NCBI GenBank assembly: GCA_002369515.1
Contig: DFFM01000026.1
Location: 25,000 to 88,999 of the forward strand
Direction: 5' to 3'
DNA: 64,000 nt
Origin: Prevotella sp. UBA3776
GTDB lineage: Bacteria; Bacteroidota; Bacteroidia; Bacteroidales; Bacteroidaceae
A program made the position numbers and the translations under genes. The notes under the pieces were generated by a model. It saw only the letters and a list, made by a program, of their open reading frames with translations. It searched no databases and was not told where the DNA came from. This document shows, piece by piece, positions 45,923 to 54,803 of the stretch; positions within the stretch are counted from its first letter, which is position 1, and each line of letters opens with the position of its first letter.

Positions 45923-47125
45923 ATGAAGACGGCGATAGTTGGCGGCGGAGCGGCGGGATTCTTCTTGGCCGTGTGCCTGAAGGAGATGCGGCCCGAAATG
46001 GAAGTGACCATTTTCGAGCGGAGCCACCATGTGCTGGCCAAGGTGAAAGTGTCGGGCGGCGGACGGTGCAACTGCACCAACACGTTCGAGGGCGTGAACG
46101 ACCTGTCGGCGGTCTATCCGCGCGGGCACAGGCTGATGAAACGGCTCATGAGGCAGTTCTCCCAGCGCGATGCCATGGCTTGGTTCGAGCGGCACGGCGT
46201 GAGGCTGACGGTGCAGGAGGACCACTGCGTGTTTCCGCAGTCGCAGCAGTCGCAGACCATCATCGACTGTTTGCTCGGGTCGGCGCGGCGGCTGGGTGTG
46301 AGCATCGTGACAGGCCGTCGCATCAGCCATCTGGACGAGTTGCAGGGTTTCGACTTCGTGGCCGTGACCACGGGCGGACAGCCCAAGGCCGAAGGGCTGG
46401 CTTGGCTACAGGCTGCAGGCCATGCCATTGAACAGCCCGTAGCGTCGCTGTTCTCGCTGAGCGTGGCCGACGAGTCGCTGTGCGAGCTGATGGGCACAGT
46501 GGTTGACCCCGTGCAGGTGATGATTCCCGGTACGCGTCTGCGGGCCTCGGGGGCACTGCTCGTCACCCACTGGGGCGTGAGCGGCCCGGCCATCCTGCGA
46601 CTGTCGAGCTATGCCGCCCGCGAACTCAACGAGGCGGGCTACGAGGTGCCGCTCAGCATCGACTGGCTGGGAACGTCCGAACACGAAGCGCAGCTATTGG
46701 TGGGCGATCTGCGCAGCCGCTACGGACAGCGGCAGCTTGCCAATGCCCGTCCGACGGAGCTGCCGGCGCGGCTGTGGCACCATCTGCTCGCCAAGAGCAT
46801 GGGCCAACAGAAAGCCCAACTCACCTGGAGCGAGCTGGGCAAGAAAGACCTGAACCGGCTGGTGAACGTGCTCTGCAACGACACTTACCGCACGAGTGGC
46901 CGCCCGGTGTTCAAGGACGAGTTTGTCACCTGCGGGGGCATTGCCCTTTCGGGCGTCAATCCCACCACATTGGAGAGCCGCCACCGCCCGGGGCTCTATT
47001 TTGCCGGCGAGGTGCTCGACATTGACGGCGTTACGGGCGGATTCAACCTGCAGGCGGCATGGACCACAGCCTACGCCGTGGCTAGGGCAATCGGGGGGGA
47101 GTTAGCCGAAGTTAGCCGAAGTTAA
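45923..47125 (+). CDS. HI0933/BaiN-type FAD-dependent oxidoreductase
   Basis: A 400-residue flavoprotein. The start at 45923 gives the FAD-binding AIVGGGAAGFFLAV right at the N-terminus. KVSGGGRCNCTN is the family signature, and PGLYFAGEVLDIDGVTGGFNLQAAW near the C-terminus is the second FAD motif. The central insert lies at about 190-330. Members are annotated as NAD(P)/FAD oxidoreductases; a few act on bile-acid intermediates, but most have no known substrate. The promoter suggests a leaderless message. Confidence 0.88.
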   Translation: MKTAIVGGGAAGFFLAVCLKEMRPEMEVTIFERSHHVLAKVKVSGGGRCNCTNTFEGVNDLSAVYPRGHRLMKRLMRQFSQRDAMAWFERHGVRLTVQEDHCVFPQSQQSQTIIDCLLGSARRLGVSIVTGRRISHLDELQGFDFVAVTTGGQPKAEGLAWLQAAGHAIEQPVASLFSLSVADESLCELMGTVVDPVQVMIPGTRLRASGALLVTHWGVSGPAILRLSSYAARELNEAGYEVPLSIDWLGTSEHEAQLLVGDLRSRYGQRQLANARPTELPARLWHHLLAKSMGQQKAQLTWSELGKKDLNRLVNVLCNDTYRTSGRPVFKDEFVTCGGIALSGVNPTTLESRHRPGLYFAGEVLDIDGVTGGFNLQAAWTTAYAVARAIGGELAEVSRS

Positions 47126-47186
47126 CGAGCCTGCGGCTCGTGGAGTTAGCGGACAATACCTTACTCTAATATAGAACAGACTCTCA
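47098..47186 (+). repeat. gttagcgg-type repeat, copy 3
   Basis: Words GTTAGCCGAA precede the core 47121-47176 with AACGAGCC/GGCTCGT hairpin and GGACAATACC. It overlaps the last codons of the flavoprotein gene. Confidence 0.7.
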
Positions 47187-47236
47187 GCAAGCGAAGCTCA
47201 AACAAAACATGAAACTTACAAACATTCATATTCATT

Positions 47237-48121
47237 ATGTTCAACTGGTTTGAAAACAAACGGTCGCGCCGCGATGTGGCGCTGGTGCTCTCAACGGGCG
47301 GCGCCCGCGGACTGGCTCACATAGGTGCCATCGACCAACTGACGGCCATGGGCTACAACATCCGTTCGGTGGCGGGCACGTCGATGGGCGCACTCGTTGG
47401 CGGCATGTATGCTGCCGGTCGGCTGGAGGACTTCCGCCAATGGATGCTCACCATCGACCGCAAGCGCATACTGTCGCTCATGGATTTCTCGCTCAGCATC
47501 AGCCACATTGCCAAGGGCGAGCGCATCATCGAGGCCATGAAGCAGATTGTGCCCGACGTACAAATTGAGGACTTGGCCATCCCCTACTGTGCCGTGGCCA
47601 CCGATGCCGTGACGGGCTCGGAGGTGGTGTTCCGCTCGGGCAGCCTCTACGACGCCATCCGTGCCAGCATCTCGCTGCCCCTGGTGTTCAGCCCGGTGCG
47701 CCAAGACGAACGCATTCTGCTCGATGGCGGGTTGGTCAATCCGCTGCCGCTGAACCGCGTGAAGCGGAACAAAAACGACCTCTTGGTGGCCGTCAACGTG
47801 AGCGGCCACGACTACCGCGGACAGGTGGAGCTGCGGCGCGTCATCAAGGAACAGCAGAACGAGCGCTCGCGCGTGAGTGCGCTGCTGAACAAACTGATGC
47901 CGCAGGATCCGGAGCTGAACTACTACACGCTGCTGAACCGCTCCATCTCCATCATGATCAACAAAAATGCCCAGCAGAGCCTGAAACTCAGTCCGCCGGA
48001 CATTCTTGTGGACATTCCCATGAACCGCTACAACACCTTCGACTTCGACAAGATGGAACGCCTCGCAGCCATCGGCCGCAACAAAACCAAACGGGCGGTG
48101 GAGAAATTTCTGGAGAAGTAA
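47237..48121 (+). CDS. Patatin-like phospholipase (RssA type)
   Basis: A 294-residue protein of the short bacterial patatin group. STGGARGLAHIGAI forms the oxyanion loop, Ser49 in GTSMG is the nucleophile, and the Asp of LLDGGLVNPLP completes the dyad near residue 173. No signal peptide is visible, so it probably acts in the cytoplasm on lipids or acyl esters. It ends at a hairpin shared with the convergent next gene. Confidence 0.9.
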   Translation: MFNWFENKRSRRDVALVLSTGGARGLAHIGAIDQLTAMGYNIRSVAGTSMGALVGGMYAAGRLEDFRQWMLTIDRKRILSLMDFSLSISHIAKGERIIEAMKQIVPDVQIEDLAIPYCAVATDAVTGSEVVFRSGSLYDAIRASISLPLVFSPVRQDERILLDGGLVNPLPLNRVKRNKNDLLVAVNVSGHDYRGQVELRRVIKEQQNERSRVSALLNKLMPQDPELNYYTLLNRSISIMINKNAQQSLKLSPPDILVDIPMNRYNTFDFDKMERLAAIGRNKTKRAVEKFLEK

Positions 48122-48133
48122 CAACAAATCGAA

Positions 48134-48174
48134 CAAGCCCCCATTCTGCCACTTGGAGCCAGAATGGGGGCTTG
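48134..48174. terminator. Bidirectional hairpin between convergent genes
   Basis: A 15-bp perfect stem (48134-48148 with 48160-48174) with an 11-base loop. No long T-run on either side, yet position and stability suggest termination for both genes. Confidence 0.75.
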
Positions 48175-48178
48175 CTCT

Positions 48179-50179
48179 TCAGAAATTCCATTTGAGCTGC
48201 ATTTCCAGGTCGGTCATCGACGAGTGGTCTATCTGCTGCAGACCGGTGCCGATGGCCGTTCGGTCGAAATAGTTGGTGGTGGCCAGACGGGCCGTCAGCC
48301 CCACATGTGCGCTGAGCGCCAGGTCGGCGAGCAGGGCATAGTGCAAGCCGTGGCCGAAAAAAGCGGGAAAACTGAAGCTGTAGGTCATGCCACGCTCATA
48401 GACGTAGAGGCGCGAGCTGAAATCGTCGGTGTGGAAATAGGACAGCAGGGCGTGCAGCTTGGCCTTCGTTCCGATGCTGACCTGAGCGCGCTGGCTCACC
48501 ATCCATCCGCGGCTGTCGCCGCAAATGGCCACATCGCCCTGTGTGCGAAGGCTGAGCGTGGGCGAATTGTAGCCCAAGGCCAGTCGGGCGCGGTGCTCGT
48601 TGGTGGTGACGAGAGCGGTCTTGTCGTCGTTGTCGTGCTGGCGGCGGCGCAGCCTGTAGCGCGCATCCACGGTGAAGGTTTTACCCTGGAAGACCATGCT
48701 CAACAGATGGTCCCACGAGTGGGACTCGCGCGAGATGCCGTAGCGTGCCCATGGCGAGTAGGCATAGTCGGTGTAGGCAGCCAGCTGCAGCTGTCGGGTG
48801 GGATGCCAATTGAGCCCCACGTAGAGCCCGCTTTCGTTCTGCACATGTCCGCCGTCGCTGAAGCTGCGCCCATAGAGGGCATAGTATTTATAGGAGTAGA
48901 ACCGCTGCACGGCCAGCAGCGAGAGTTGCTCGTTGAGCATCAGGCCCAGGCTGTTGAGAGTGGCCAGTGCGCGGCTGTCGCCCGTGGCCGTCTCGCCGCT
49001 GAAGGTGATGCGCCGGCTGGTGTATCCGTAGTCGGCGCTCACGTTCCAGAAGTTGTTGCCCTGGGCATTGTAGCGGCGGTAGAGGGTGGCGGTGTTGGGT
49101 TGGAGTGGTTTGTCCAGCCGGGTGTAAAGGGCACTGGCACCCAGATGCCATCCGTTGCGCCGGAAGCTCAGGTTGCCGCCCGCGGCCATTTGGGAAGAGT
49201 TGTTTTTCCTCTCGAGTTCGGTTTCCGTGCGGTGATAGCCAGCGGTGACAATGGTGGCAATGGCTGTGCTGTCGGAGGTGAGGGTGGCGTCTATGGGGCG
49301 GTAGGAAAGAAACAACGTCAGGTCGAGGCTCTCGGCGAGGCCCACGGTGGCAGCGGCTCCTTGCAGATAGTCGGCTGCCGAGCGCGACGAATTGGCGCGC
49401 AGCGTCTGTCGGTTGCGGCCGAGGGTTTGCAGGGTGGCCTGTTTGCCCAGCAGGAAGTCGGTGTTCATGACCAGTCCCATGCCGAAGTTGAGACGATATT
49501 GGCCTAATGCCAGCGTCTTGACGCTGCCCAGCTGGCGCAGCAGCAGGAAGTAGGCATAATGGTCGTAGCCCAGGCTGTTCTTGTTTGCAAGGAAAGGCTC
49601 GCCCGCATCCTGTGCGCCCACCAGGCCCGCCTTCACATAGTCGCCATAGCTGAATGTGTAGCGCACATCGTGGCGGTAGGGATAGCCCACGTAGCCTTCG
49701 TGGTCGCCTTTACGCTTGTAGAAAGGCACCTTCGCAGTGAGCATCAGTTTGTTTTTTCCATATTTCAGGATGTTGGCAAGGCTTGGAAAAAGACTCTTGG
49801 CGCTCTCGCCACCCACAAAGAAGAACTGACCCAGCAACTGGCGGCTCTCAGCGTCGAGGCTCTCGACCATGGCCAGTTCGCCCAGGCTCTTCAGCGGCGC
49901 ATAGTGATAGAGATAGGCGCAAATGTCTTCCACCTGCTGAGAGGTGAGAAAAGGCAGTCGCTCCAAATCTTCGCGTGTGGCCAAGTTGATGTCCTTGGGG
50001 TTTTGAGCCAGTTCGCTCAGCAGCTCGTAAGCCTGTTCGAGGGATTCTTCATCCACATCGTCGAGCGCAGCCATGCGCTCGAGATAGGTTTCCCAATCGC
50101 CTTGGCTTTGGGAAAATGCAGTAAACGGGGCGAACAGAAAGAGTAGCAATGGCAGCAAGCATGAGGTGTGTGTGTTCAT
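48179..50179 (-). CDS. Helix-hairpin-helix outer-membrane barrel protein
   Basis: A 666-residue exported protein (signal about 1-23). A helix-hairpin-helix pair related to ComEA lies at about 45-115 (NPKDINLATREDLERLPFLT..QVEDI). From about 130 the sequence alternates in the manner of an outer-membrane beta barrel (LTAKVPFYKRKGDHEGYVG, LGQYRLNFGMGLVMNTDFL), ending in the typical KWNF. Proteins with this plan are widespread in Bacteroidetes; their job is unknown, with DNA uptake proposed from the helix-hairpin-helix only. Confidence 0.82.
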   Translation of the reverse strand: MNTHTSCLLPLLLFLFAPFTAFSQSQGDWETYLERMAALDDVDEESLEQAYELLSELAQNPKDINLATREDLERLPFLTSQQVEDICAYLYHYAPLKSLGELAMVESLDAESRQLLGQFFFVGGESAKSLFPSLANILKYGKNKLMLTAKVPFYKRKGDHEGYVGYPYRHDVRYTFSYGDYVKAGLVGAQDAGEPFLANKNSLGYDHYAYFLLLRQLGSVKTLALGQYRLNFGMGLVMNTDFLLGKQATLQTLGRNRQTLRANSSRSAADYLQGAAATVGLAESLDLTLFLSYRPIDATLTSDSTAIATIVTAGYHRTETELERKNNSSQMAAGGNLSFRRNGWHLGASALYTRLDKPLQPNTATLYRRYNAQGNNFWNVSADYGYTSRRITFSGETATGDSRALATLNSLGLMLNEQLSLLAVQRFYSYKYYALYGRSFSDGGHVQNESGLYVGLNWHPTRQLQLAAYTDYAYSPWARYGISRESHSWDHLLSMVFQGKTFTVDARYRLRRRQHDNDDKTALVTTNEHRARLALGYNSPTLSLRTQGDVAICGDSRGWMVSQRAQVSIGTKAKLHALLSYFHTDDFSSRLYVYERGMTYSFSFPAFFGHGLHYALLADLALSAHVGLTARLATTNYFDRTAIGTGLQQIDHSSMTDLEMQLKWNF

Positions 50180-50209
50180 GGAAAAAGGTTTTTCGTTAAT
50201 GCATAATGG

Positions 50210-50782
50210 TCAATCGTCTCGTAGCAGCAAACGGCGGGCAAACTCCCAGATGACAATGCCAGCAGCCACCGAAACGTTCATGGAGTGTTTGGTGCCAAAC
50301 TGGGGAATCTCCAGACAGCCGTCGCTCATATCGACCACTTCCTGATGGACTCCCTTCACTTCGTTGCCCAACACAATGGCGTGTTTCTGGACATAGCCTT
50401 CTGAACCTTGAACCGTGGGCTTTGGCGACTGGATGTTGAGATGCTGCAGGGGGGTGGACCCTTCGGCCTGTTCCACACTATAGACATGGCAGCCCTGGCG
50501 GTGCAGCAGCTCCACGGCCTGCTGGGCCGTGGCAAAATACTGCCAACTGACGCTGTCCTCGGCTCCGAGGGCCGTCTTGTGGATTTCGGCACTCGGCGGC
50601 GTAGCCGTAATGCCGCAAAGATAAATGGTCTCAACCCGAAAGGCATCGCAAGTGCGAAACACCGACCCCACGTTGTGAAGCGACCGCACATCGTCGAGCA
50701 CAACAACGAGCGGCAGCTTCTGCGACTGATGGAATTCGTCCAGCGACAGCCGGTTCATTTCTATTGTGCGCAGCTTACGCAT
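50210..50782 (-). CDS. SpoU/TrmH family RNA 2'-O-methyltransferase
   Basis: A 190-residue SPOUT-fold enzyme that methylates the ribose of tRNA or rRNA using S-adenosylmethionine. All three motifs are present: VLDDVRSLHNVGSVFRTCDA, AIVLGNEVKGV and SMNVSVAAGIVIWEFAR. The start at 50782 was chosen because the longer frame (to 50845) would overlap the SufE gene and lacks family support. The target nucleotide is not predictable. It lies 31 bases after sufE on the same strand. Confidence 0.9.
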   Translation of the reverse strand: MRKLRTIEMNRLSLDEFHQSQKLPLVVVLDDVRSLHNVGSVFRTCDAFRVETIYLCGITATPPSAEIHKTALGAEDSVSWQYFATAQQAVELLHRQGCHVYSVEQAEGSTPLQHLNIQSPKPTVQGSEGYVQKHAIVLGNEVKGVHQEVVDMSDGCLEIPQFGTKHSMNVSVAAGIVIWEFARRLLLRDD

Positions 50783-50813
50783 GTTATTTTTTTCTCTGAT
50801 GAAGGAATGATTG

Positions 50814-51236
50814 TCAATTTGTTTTCGCATTGAACGCGATGGCATACATGCGCATCTGCTTGATCATGGCCAACAAACCGTTGCTGCGGGTGGGCGAAAG
50901 GTGTTCGCGCAGTCCGATGCGGTCGATGAAATAAAGGTCGGCCTCGATGATTTCCTGTGGTGTATGGCCGCTGAACACGCGGATGAGCAGCGCCACAATG
51001 CCTTTCACGATCAAGGCATCGCTCTCGGCGGTGAAGAAGAGCAGACCCTCGCGATAGTCGGCCTGCAGCCACACGCGGCTTTGGCAACCGTCGATGAGGT
51101 TGCTTTCGGTTTTATATTTATCGTCGAGTGGCGGCTGTTCGTTTCCCAAGTCGATGAGCAACTGGTAGCGGTCCATCCAGTCGTCAAGACCACTGAACTC
51201 ATCGATGATTTCGTCTTGAATTTCGTTGATTGACAT
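50814..51236 (-). CDS. sufE: SufE, sulfur acceptor for iron-sulfur cluster assembly
   Basis: A 140-residue SufE. It accepts sulfane sulfur from the cysteine desulfurase SufS and passes it to the SufBCD scaffold. The active cysteine lies in LIDGCQSRVWL near residue 50; the family residues around TESNLI and GLREHLSPTRSNGL are also seen. Other suf genes are not in this window. Confidence 0.93.
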   Translation of the reverse strand: MSINEIQDEIIDEFSGLDDWMDRYQLLIDLGNEQPPLDDKYKTESNLIDGCQSRVWLQADYREGLLFFTAESDALIVKGIVALLIRVFSGHTPQEIIEADLYFIDRIGLREHLSPTRSNGLLAMIKQMRMYAIAFNAKTN

Positions 51237-51291
51237 AATGCTTGATGTTTATTAATAAAGTTTCGGAAGCTCCGCTTTCTAGGAGTCAGCA

Positions 51292-51316
51292 TTGCTCCCC
51301 CTACTCTGGGGAGCAA
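51292..51316. repeat. 9-bp perfect hairpin between the U32 and SufE genes
   Basis: TTGCTCCCC pairs with GGGGAGCAA over a seven-base loop. Lies downstream of the U32 gene and upstream of sufE on the minus strand; possible terminator without T-run. G/C-runs beside it recall the GC-rich palindromic family. Confidence 0.55.
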
Positions 51317-51332
51317 CAGAGGGGGTGGGTTG

Positions 51333-52601
51333 CTATGTTTCTTTTATCAGTTTGAAGAGTTTGTCGTTGGGACGCACTTTCGACGGAACGGGAATCGAAG
51401 CGCGCTGGTGCTGTTCAGCCGTGCTGACGGGAAGGCCGTCGTTGTTGTGTATTTCGTCGGCCGTGAGCCATAGGGCACCCGTCGTGGGACCCGTGATGAG
51501 CAGCCGGTCGCCCAAGTCGAAGGTGGAAGCCTCGACGGCCACCTCGGCCACGCCCAGTCGCGAGAAGTATTTGGTCACCTTGCCCACCAGCTGCTTGCGC
51601 TCGGTGGCGTTCGAGCCGTAGTTCTTGTTCCATTCGCCCAGCCGCTGCCCTTGATAGTAGCCGTCCCAGAAACCGCGGTTGAAGACAGTGGCCAACCGCT
51701 GGTCCCACTGGTTTTTCTTCTCTTCGGTGAAGGTGCCGTCCAAGACACTGCCTATGGCCTCACGATAGCAGGCCACCACGGTGTGGACGTATTCGGGGCC
51801 GCGGGCGCGACCCTCAATCTTGAACACCCTCACGCCCGCCTTCATCATCCGGTCGATGAAACGGATGGTTTTCAGGTCCTTGGGGCTCATGAGGTACTTG
51901 TTATCGACCTCTATCTCATTGCCCGTCTCGGCATCGGTCAGAATGTAGGAGCGACGGCAAATCTGAATGCACTCGCCGCGGTTGGCCGAGCGGTTGGCAT
52001 CGTGCAGACTCATGTAGCACTTGCCGCTCACGGCCATGCACAACGCACCGTGGCAGAACATCTCGATGCGCACCAGCTCACCCCGCGGGCCGCGTATCTG
52101 CTGTGCTTCTATCTGATGGTAGATTTCGGCCACCTGCTCCAGTCGGAGCTCGCGCGCCAACACCACAACGTCGGCAAACTGGGCGTAGAACTTAAGCGCC
52201 TCGATGTTCGAGATGTTCAGTTGTGTGGACAGATGCACCTCCAACCCAATCTGCCGGCAGTAGGTCATCACCGCCACATCGCTGGCTATGACTGCTGTTA
52301 TGCGGGATTCGAGCGCCGCATCGCATATCTGCCGCATCGTTTCCAAGTCCTCGCCGTAGATGATGGTGTTCACCGTAAGATAGGTCTTGATGCCGTGTTC
52401 GGCACAGGTCTGCGCTATTTCGTGCAGGTCACTGATGGTGAAGTGGTTGGCCGAGTGGCTGCGCATGTTCAACTGGCCGATGCCGAAATACACCGACCCG
52501 GCACCTGCATGGATGGCAGCCGCCAACGACTCGCGCGAGCCCACAGGAGCCATAATCTCAAAATCTTTTTCGCTCAGATTATTCAGATTCTCTTCATTCA
52601 T
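51333..52601 (-). CDS. U32 family protein, probably involved in RNA hydroxylation (TrhP/RlhA-like)
   Basis: A 422-residue protein starting at 52601; the longer frame to 52646 would run through the promoter. N-terminal barrel motif FEIMAPVGSRESLAAAIHAGAGSVYFG, central HLSTQLNISN, and the cysteine signature CHGALCMAVSGKCYMS followed by NRGECIQICRR, which probably binds an iron-sulfur cluster. Enzymes of this family hydroxylate uridine or cytidine in tRNA or rRNA using prephenate-linked chemistry, though they are still called peptidases. A -7 box (TACCTTTG, 52606-52613) ends four bases before the ATG, so the message is probably leaderless. Confidence 0.85.
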   Translation of the reverse strand: MNEENLNNLSEKDFEIMAPVGSRESLAAAIHAGAGSVYFGIGQLNMRSHSANHFTISDLHEIAQTCAEHGIKTYLTVNTIIYGEDLETMRQICDAALESRITAVIASDVAVMTYCRQIGLEVHLSTQLNISNIEALKFYAQFADVVVLARELRLEQVAEIYHQIEAQQIRGPRGELVRIEMFCHGALCMAVSGKCYMSLHDANRSANRGECIQICRRSYILTDAETGNEIEVDNKYLMSPKDLKTIRFIDRMMKAGVRVFKIEGRARGPEYVHTVVACYREAIGSVLDGTFTEEKKNQWDQRLATVFNRGFWDGYYQGQRLGEWNKNYGSNATERKQLVGKVTKYFSRLGVAEVAVEASTFDLGDRLLITGPTTGALWLTADEIHNNDGLPVSTAEQHQRASIPVPSKVRPNDKLFKLIKET

Positions 52602-52605
52602 GCTG

Positions 52606-52613
52606 CAAAGGTA
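52606..52613 (-). promoter_or_regulatory. -7 box of the U32 gene, leaderless type
   Basis: Minus-strand TACCTTTG followed by CAGC and the ATG. No clear TTTG was found upstream, where a large inverted repeat lies instead. Confidence 0.6.
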
Positions 52614-52620
52614 CCTAATA

Positions 52621-52682
52621 AAATGAAGAATGAAGCATGAGAACAAAAATTTTTTTCATTCTTCATGCTTCATTCTTCATTT
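52621..52682. repeat. Perfect 20-bp inverted repeat in the U32/C1-peptidase divergent promoter
   Basis: Arms 52621-52640 and 52663-52682 with a 22-base loop; the words GAAGAATGAAGCATGA repeat. It lies exactly between the -7 boxes of the two divergent genes (52606-52613 and 52690-52697). Confidence 0.85.
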
Positions 52683-52689
52683 AAATCAG

Positions 52690-52697
52690 TAATTTTG
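52690..52697 (+). promoter_or_regulatory. -7 box of the C1-peptidase lipoprotein gene
   Basis: TAATTTTG, nine bases before the ATG at 52706, giving a very short leader. Confidence 0.6.
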
Positions 52698-52705
52698 CCA
52701 GCGAG

Positions 52706-53752
52706 ATGAAGAAAAGCTTTTTCGGCATGGCCATCTTGGCTTTGCTTATTGCAGCATGCGGGCGCGACAGAGCCGCAACGGATATTCAGAAAAGACCTTT
52801 CACCCACGAGGTGATGCTCAAGATTACGCCCGTGAAGAACCAAGGATCCAGTACGCTGTGCTGGGTCTATGCCATGCTAGCCACCATCGAGAGCGTACAC
52901 CTCATGATGGGCGACTCGGTGAATCTCTCGCCCGACTTCATTACACGCCATACACTGAGCGAGCTGGCCGACGACTACTACATGAAAGGCTCGGCCGCAC
53001 GTCCCTCGCTGCGCGGCATGGCCCCCATGCTGCTCAGCCGTTTGCAGCGTTATGGCATTTTGACCTACGACACCTACCACTCTACCGACGAGACCAACTA
53101 CAATGTGCTGCTGCGCAAACTCACCAAGACGGTCGATGCGGCGCGGGCGCGACAGGATGGACTTGAGGAATGCCGTCAGCGGGTGGATGGGCTGCTTGAC
53201 GAGACCATCCGGCCTGTGCCCCGCTTCCAGTTTATGTTTGGTGCCGAATACACCACCCAGGAGTTTGCCCATAGTGTTTGCCGCAAGGACGAATACGAAG
53301 CCTTGACCAGTTTCACCCACCATCCCTTCGGTGAGCGTTTCGAACTGGAAGTGCCCGACAACCGCGACAAAGACCTGTTCACGAACGTCCCCATCGATTC
53401 ACTCCAGCAACGGGTGGTCGATGCTCTGCACAATGGCCATGCCGTCTGCTGGGAGGGCGACATCAGCGAACCTGGCTTCAGCTTCATTCGCGGGGTGGCC
53501 GAAATCGAAGGGGCTCCAGCATCTGCCGCCAGTGTTCAGAAACTGCGCCAGCGCATGTTCGAACGGTTTCAGACCACCGACGACCACTGCATGTCCATCA
53601 TTGGCATTGCGCATGACGCCAAGGGACAGAAATACTTCGTTTGCAAAAACTCCTGGGGGACCAACAATCCCTACGGAGGACTGATGTACATGTCGTTCGA
53701 CTATTTTGCACTGAAAACCATTTGTGTGGTGGCGAAGAACATTGAACCATGA
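52706..53752 (+). CDS. Papain-like (C1) cysteine peptidase lipoprotein
   Basis: A 348-residue lipoprotein, lipid Cys18 in LLIAACGRD. The catalytic residues of the aminopeptidase C/bleomycin-hydrolase group are present: Cys52 in VKNQGSSTLCWVYA, His294 in DDHCMSI and Asn315 in CKNSWGTNNPYGG. The position in the envelope and the relatives in gut Bacteroidetes suggest peptide processing, though the substrate is unknown. A small gene of unknown role follows 66 bases later. Confidence 0.85.
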   Translation: MKKSFFGMAILALLIAACGRDRAATDIQKRPFTHEVMLKITPVKNQGSSTLCWVYAMLATIESVHLMMGDSVNLSPDFITRHTLSELADDYYMKGSAARPSLRGMAPMLLSRLQRYGILTYDTYHSTDETNYNVLLRKLTKTVDAARARQDGLEECRQRVDGLLDETIRPVPRFQFMFGAEYTTQEFAHSVCRKDEYEALTSFTHHPFGERFELEVPDNRDKDLFTNVPIDSLQQRVVDALHNGHAVCWEGDISEPGFSFIRGVAEIEGAPASAASVQKLRQRMFERFQTTDDHCMSIIGIAHDAKGQKYFVCKNSWGTNNPYGGLMYMSFDYFALKTICVVAKNIEP

Positions 53753-53818
53753 ACACAGGACTCTCTTCTGCACACTCAACGGGCAAAGGTCAATGGAATA
53801 ACGAAAAAACAGGGAAAG

Positions 53819-54220
53819 ATGATCGAACAAGACTACATACTGCGCCTGCTGCGCGAGTTCTTCGAGGCTTTGGAGCTGCTGCTCCAAAACAAGAAGAGTG
53901 TGGAAATAAAAATAGAAAAGTTACAACAACTCTACGACCAATACGTTGGCTCCTCTGAATTCTATCACACCGCCTCGATGGACCAAGTGATGAATTCCTT
54001 CGAAATATTTCCACCCGAGCAACGCTTGCACCGAATGGAAATGCTGGCCGAACTTTACTATGTCGATGCAGACTGGCATACAGGCCCTTCACGCGACGAG
54101 CTCATGCACCGCTCGCTAGCGTTGTTTCGATTCGTTGACCGCCACAGCAAAACCTACTCCTTCGACCGTCTGAACAAAATATCGCGCATAGAAAAAAGCC
54201 TCGCAAACGGAATCCCGTAA
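53819..54220 (+). CDS. Small conserved-looking protein of unknown role (DUF6483-like)
   Basis: A 133-residue, mostly helical and soluble protein starting MIEQDYILRLLREFFEALE, a beginning I associate with DUF6483 proteins. TPR-like features appear in the second half (RLHRMEMLAELYYVDADWH). No catalytic motif or signal is seen. It shares direction with the C1 peptidase but the link is only positional. Confidence 0.7.
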   Translation: MIEQDYILRLLREFFEALELLLQNKKSVEIKIEKLQQLYDQYVGSSEFYHTASMDQVMNSFEIFPPEQRLHRMEMLAELYYVDADWHTGPSRDELMHRSLALFRFVDRHSKTYSFDRLNKISRIEKSLANGIP

Positions 54221-54355
54221 CGGCTCTCATAGGCTTAACAACGGCCTTCAGAACCTTTTTGCAACACGCCTGAGCCTAAAAATAACCATACCCGAAAAAA
54301 AACACCACGGTATTCCGTGATTTCCTTCTTTTTAAGTGCTTTTTTATTTTTTCGC

Positions 54356-54388
54356 TTGACATTTATTCTTGTTTTTTTGCTACCTTTG
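54356..54388 (+). promoter_or_regulatory. Promoter of the small LuxR-type gene
   Basis: TTG at 54356-54358, 22 bases, TACCTTTG at 54381-54388; leader about 40 bases. Confidence 0.6.
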
Positions 54389-54431
54389 CGCTGCTGAGAA
54401 CAACCGATAACAACAACTGTCTGGCATTTTT

Positions 54432-54683
54432 ATGGAGAATACACGATTATCCCCCGACCCAGCAATCTCGCCCAAGGACCAACCATCCGAAAGAGAGATT
54501 GACATCCTTGAAGCCATGGCCGAAGGATACACCTCGAAGGAGATAGCAGAGAAGCTGTTCATCTCGGAAAACACTGTTGAGGCTCACAGAAAAAGCCTCT
54601 TCTACAAACTAGGAGCCCGTAATGTTGCTAATTTAATCTACAAAGCAATTGAGAAGGGATATATTAAGATTAAAAACAAATAG
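54432..54683 (+). CDS. Stand-alone LuxR-type DNA-binding protein
   Basis: Only 83 residues, nearly all a LuxR/GerE helix-turn-helix: SEREIDILEAMAEGYTSKEI, then FISENTVEAHRKSLFYKLGA. The N-terminus adds about 20 residues, too short for a receiver domain. It could bind DNA as a dimer by itself or interact with another sensor. It has its own promoter and terminator and lies before the glycan cluster. Confidence 0.9.
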   Translation: MENTRLSPDPAISPKDQPSEREIDILEAMAEGYTSKEIAEKLFISENTVEAHRKSLFYKLGARNVANLIYKAIEKGYIKIKNK

Positions 54684-54741
54684 AACTTGTTTGACAAAAA
54701 AATGATGAGTTTGCCATACCTGAAAATCAAATTCATCGCAA

Positions 54742-54778
54742 GGGGGTGCCGAGTGAGGCATCCCCGCTTTTTTTTTTT
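54742..54778 (+). terminator. Rho-independent terminator after the LuxR-type gene
   Basis: A 9-bp GC stem (54742-54750 with 54757-54765), six-base loop, GC, then about eleven T. Confidence 0.92.
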
Positions 54779-54803
54779 GAGTTGAAAAAAATCCATCCCT
54801 GCT

